This document shows positions 61,928 through 64,000 of a stretch of DNA of 64,000 nt, piece by piece. The first letter of the stretch is position 1. The number at the start of each line of letters is the position of its first letter. The notes beneath the pieces are model-generated. The model ran no database searches. It worked only from the letters and a program-made list of their open reading frames with translations, and was not told the DNA's origin. The DNA comes from Neptunomonas sp036804365 (lineage in GTDB: Bacteria > Pseudomonadota > Gammaproteobacteria > Pseudomonadales > Balneatricaceae): positions 1 to 64,000 of the forward strand of contig DAIRSP010000001.1 of the NCBI GenBank assembly GCA_036804365.1, written 5' to 3'. Made by a program: the position numbers and the translations under genes.

Positions 61928-63688
61928 TTACATCTGCTCTGGTGAGCTAACACCGAGTAGCGTAAGACCGTTGTTGATGACTTGGCGGGTAGCCTCACTC
62001 AGGGTAACGCGTGCGTTTCTGAGGTCTGACGCTTCGATAAGCATTTTATTTGCATTGTAGAACGCATGGAAGTCGTTGGCTAAGTCGCGCAGATAGTTCG
62101 CAAGTAAGTGCGGCTCGTAGTTAACCGCTGCATTGGTCAGTACCTCTGGATATTTGGATAGGCGCGTAATCAGGTCGCGCTCATAATCCGTATCCAGTTG
62201 CCCTAAATTCGCCAAGCCAGCAGCGCAATCCCAATCCCAGCCCTGTTCAGCCAGTTTGCGTTGTACTGAGCAAACGCGAGCATGCGCATACTGAATGTAA
62301 TATACCGGGTTATCTTTTGATTCGCTTTTCGCAAGGTCTAAATCAAAATCCATATGTTGATCGGCTTTGCGAGTAACATAGAAGAATCGGCAGGCATCAT
62401 TGCCTACTTCTTCGCGTAGTTCGCGTAGGGTAACGAATGATCCAGAACGAGTGGACATCTGCACCCTTTCAGTACCGCGGTAAAGAATCGCAAACTGCAC
62501 TAACCGGACGAGCATCCGCTCAGGGTCAAAGCCAAGGGCCTCACAAGCGGCTTTCATGCGTGCAATATAGCCGTGATGATCCGAGCCCCAGATGTAGAGC
62601 ACTTTATCGAAACCGCGTTCAAACTTGTTTTTGAGGTAAGCGATATCGGAAGCGAAATAAGTTGTTTGGCCATTTGCACGTTTAACAACGCGGTCTTTGT
62701 CATCACCAAATGAAGTCGAGCGGAACCAGATGTTACCCTCTTGCTCATACAGGAAACCGTTTTCTTGAAGCGTGTTAAGCGCGCTTTCAACATCGCCTTC
62801 GGTGCTTAAGCCTCGCTCTGAGAACCATTCCTGATAGGTAACACCAAAATCTGATAAGTCATCTTTGATATCAGAGAGAATGGAGTCGAGCGCAGCATTG
62901 AAGAATACATCGTAGCTAGTGTCGCCTAGCAGGGTTTTCGCTTTTTCGATGATAGAGTCAATATGAATCTCTTTATCACCACCCGCAGGTTCGTCTGCTG
63001 GAATGCCAGCCATCACTGTAGCAATGCTATGTTGATATGCATTGCTATCTGCATTGAAAATAACGGCGGCGATATCATGGATATAATCGCCTTTATAACC
63101 ATTGCTCGGGAAGGTGACCGCTTCGCCGCATTTTTCTAAATATCGAAGCCAAACGCTGACGGCCAAAATGTTCATTTGGCGACCCGCATCGTTGACGTAG
63201 TATTCGCGTGCGACAGGCACTCCCGCGGCTTCTAATAAATCTGCAACAGATGCTCCGTATGCAGCCCCGCGTCCATGACCCACATGTAAAGGTCCGGTCG
63301 GGTTAGCAGAAACGAACTCAACTTGTGTGCGGTCTGTGCTTTGCGCTAAACCACGACCGAAGTCTGCTTTTTGCTTAATAATCTGTTCAATAACCGCAGC
63401 GGTTGATGCTTGAGTCACAAAAAAGTTGATAAAGCCTGGACCTGCGATTTCAGTCTTTTCTAGCGATGCTGATGCAGGGAGTGCATCGCAAATTAACTGT
63501 GCGAGTTCGCGTGGATTACGTCGAGCCGGTTTAGCTAATGTCAGAGCAATATTGGAGGCGAAATCACCATGGGATTTGTCGCGGCTGTTTTCAACCATGA
63601 TGTTTGGTTGTGTGTCGAGAACAAGGGTGTTGTTGTCGCTCAGCGCTTGGACGGCGGCACTGATTAGGTCTGCAATATGCTGTTTCAT
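61928..63688 (-). CDS. argS: arginyl-tRNA synthetase
   Basis: Charges tRNA-Arg. It has 586 residues, class Ia. The HIGH-type motif is HVGHGRGAAYGASVADLLEAAG, the KMSK region is MSTRSGSFVTLREL, the ArgS N-terminal additive domain is at 1-90, and the DALR anticodon-binding domain is C-terminal with LANYLRDLANDFHAFYN. The SPOR gene follows after 15 bases. priA, common upstream in relatives, is not seen within the window. Confidence 0.97.
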   Translation of the reverse strand: MKQHIADLISAAVQALSDNNTLVLDTQPNIMVENSRDKSHGDFASNIALTLAKPARRNPRELAQLICDALPASASLEKTEIAGPGFINFFVTQASTAAVIEQIIKQKADFGRGLAQSTDRTQVEFVSANPTGPLHVGHGRGAAYGASVADLLEAAGVPVAREYYVNDAGRQMNILAVSVWLRYLEKCGEAVTFPSNGYKGDYIHDIAAVIFNADSNAYQHSIATVMAGIPADEPAGGDKEIHIDSIIEKAKTLLGDTSYDVFFNAALDSILSDIKDDLSDFGVTYQEWFSERGLSTEGDVESALNTLQENGFLYEQEGNIWFRSTSFGDDKDRVVKRANGQTTYFASDIAYLKNKFERGFDKVLYIWGSDHHGYIARMKAACEALGFDPERMLVRLVQFAILYRGTERVQMSTRSGSFVTLRELREEVGNDACRFFYVTRKADQHMDFDLDLAKSESKDNPVYYIQYAHARVCSVQRKLAEQGWDWDCAAGLANLGQLDTDYERDLITRLSKYPEVLTNAAVNYEPHLLANYLRDLANDFHAFYNANKMLIEASDLRNARVTLSEATRQVINNGLTLLGVSSPEQM

Positions 63689-63797
63689 TGACGTGTTAAT
63701 ACCGGTTCAGAAAAATACTCGATTGAAGAACCGGCTATTATCCTCTGTTGGCGAGGGGATGTTAACCCCCTAGCCCACAAAGATAGACAGTTTTTGT

Positions 63798-64000
63798 TTA
63801 TATTGTAAATTTACGGACGAGCTCTTGTTGCTTCTGTGCAATTTTGAGTAGGGTAGAGCTGCTGTGCGCAGCCGCGTCAGCACCTTCGGTTGTTTCGGTC
63901 GCAGCGTTATTTATGTTGACGAGGGTGCGGCTAACCTCTTGAACTGCCGTGCTCTGTTGAGAAGCAGCTTCTGCGATGTGGGTGTTCATGTCGCGTATCG
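63798..64000 (-). CDS. methyl-accepting chemotaxis protein, C-terminal part only
   Basis: The frame is open to the window edge and reads IRDMNTHIAEAASQQSTAVQ near its end, which is the post-hairpin methylation helix of chemoreceptors (IxDMNxxIAxAxxxQS). Ends KQQELVRKFTI. It is a second chemoreceptor, different from the one at 3165-5030. The 5' part is outside the window, so the sensor domain is unknown. Confidence 0.85.
   Translation of the reverse strand, partial: IRDMNTHIAEAASQQSTAVQEVSRTLVNINNAATETTEGADAAAHSSSTLLKIAQKQQELVRKFTI

Noticed and set aside
1..64000. CRISPR arrays, tRNA or rRNA genes, insertion sequences, defence islands
   Set aside because: No regularly spaced repeats, no tRNA cloverleaf or rRNA sequence recognised, and no transposase or restriction-type genes; nearly all sequence is covered by housekeeping genes.

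Overview
The window is a dense stretch of bacterial core chromosome. Almost all of it is coding, the gaps are short, and I see no rRNA, tRNA, CRISPR array, insertion sequence, prophage or plasmid gene. The gene order points to a gammaproteobacterium of the Pseudomonadales/Oceanospirillales type, probably marine. Four blocks match arrangements known from Pseudomonas: dapF-DUF484-xerC-HAD; hemW-rdgB-DUF4426-metW-metX-yggU-yggT-proC-yggS-pilT-pilU; pyrC'-pyrB-pyrR-ruvX-yqgE-tonB-gshB; and argS-SPOR-hslV-hslU-DUF971-ubiE-ubiJ. The many channel and antiporter genes fit a salty habitat. The genus is inference only; 16S or marker-gene placement is not possible here.

Layout. 1-3.2 kb: end of the dapF operon with the XerC recombinase. 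3.2-5.0: a chemoreceptor. 5.1-11.6: a minus-strand cluster for heme-enzyme maturation, nucleotide-pool cleansing, methionine synthesis, proline synthesis and PLP homeostasis. 11.7-14.0: the type IV pilus retraction ATPases PilT and PilU. 14.0-20.6: a minus-strand pyrimidine/glutathione operon containing a dihydroorotase homologue that has lost metal ligands (PyrC'), an RNase H-fold factor and a TonB-like protein. 20.6-24.1: a c-di-GMP phosphodiesterase candidate and metK. 24.4-29.8: tkt-epd-pgk-fba, central sugar phosphate metabolism. 29.9-39.3: membrane and stress genes (MarC, YitT family, a cold-shock protein, a sirtuin joined to a CPA1 antiporter, an outer-membrane barrel, MgtE, a LysR regulator). 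39.4-43.9: an orphan ECF sigma factor followed by a four-gene unit rimK / AstE-like deacylase / CorA-like channel / MscS. 44.0-52.8: malate synthase G, a thioesterase, a giant MscS-family channel, a lipase-like hydrolase, serA and ppnP. 52.8-57.3: a LysR/MFS divergent pair, a parvulin, an FAH-fold enzyme, DUF2927 and HemJ. 57.3-64.0: ubiquinone genes, DUF971, the HslUV protease, a SPOR protein, argS and the C-terminal end of a second chemoreceptor.

Themes. Osmotic and ion handling recur (MscS, MscK-type channel, MgtE, CorA-like, CPA1 antiporter). So do surface motility and signalling (PilT/PilU, TonB-like protein, two chemoreceptors, EAL protein). I did not find a defence island or a clearly new multi-gene system. 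The most notable items are the non-catalytic PyrC' embedded with PyrB, the ECF-sigma/rimK/AstE-like/CorA/MscS locus with a candidate ECF-type promoter, the sirtuin-antiporter gene pair with no spacer, and several strong uncharacterised inverted repeats between genes.
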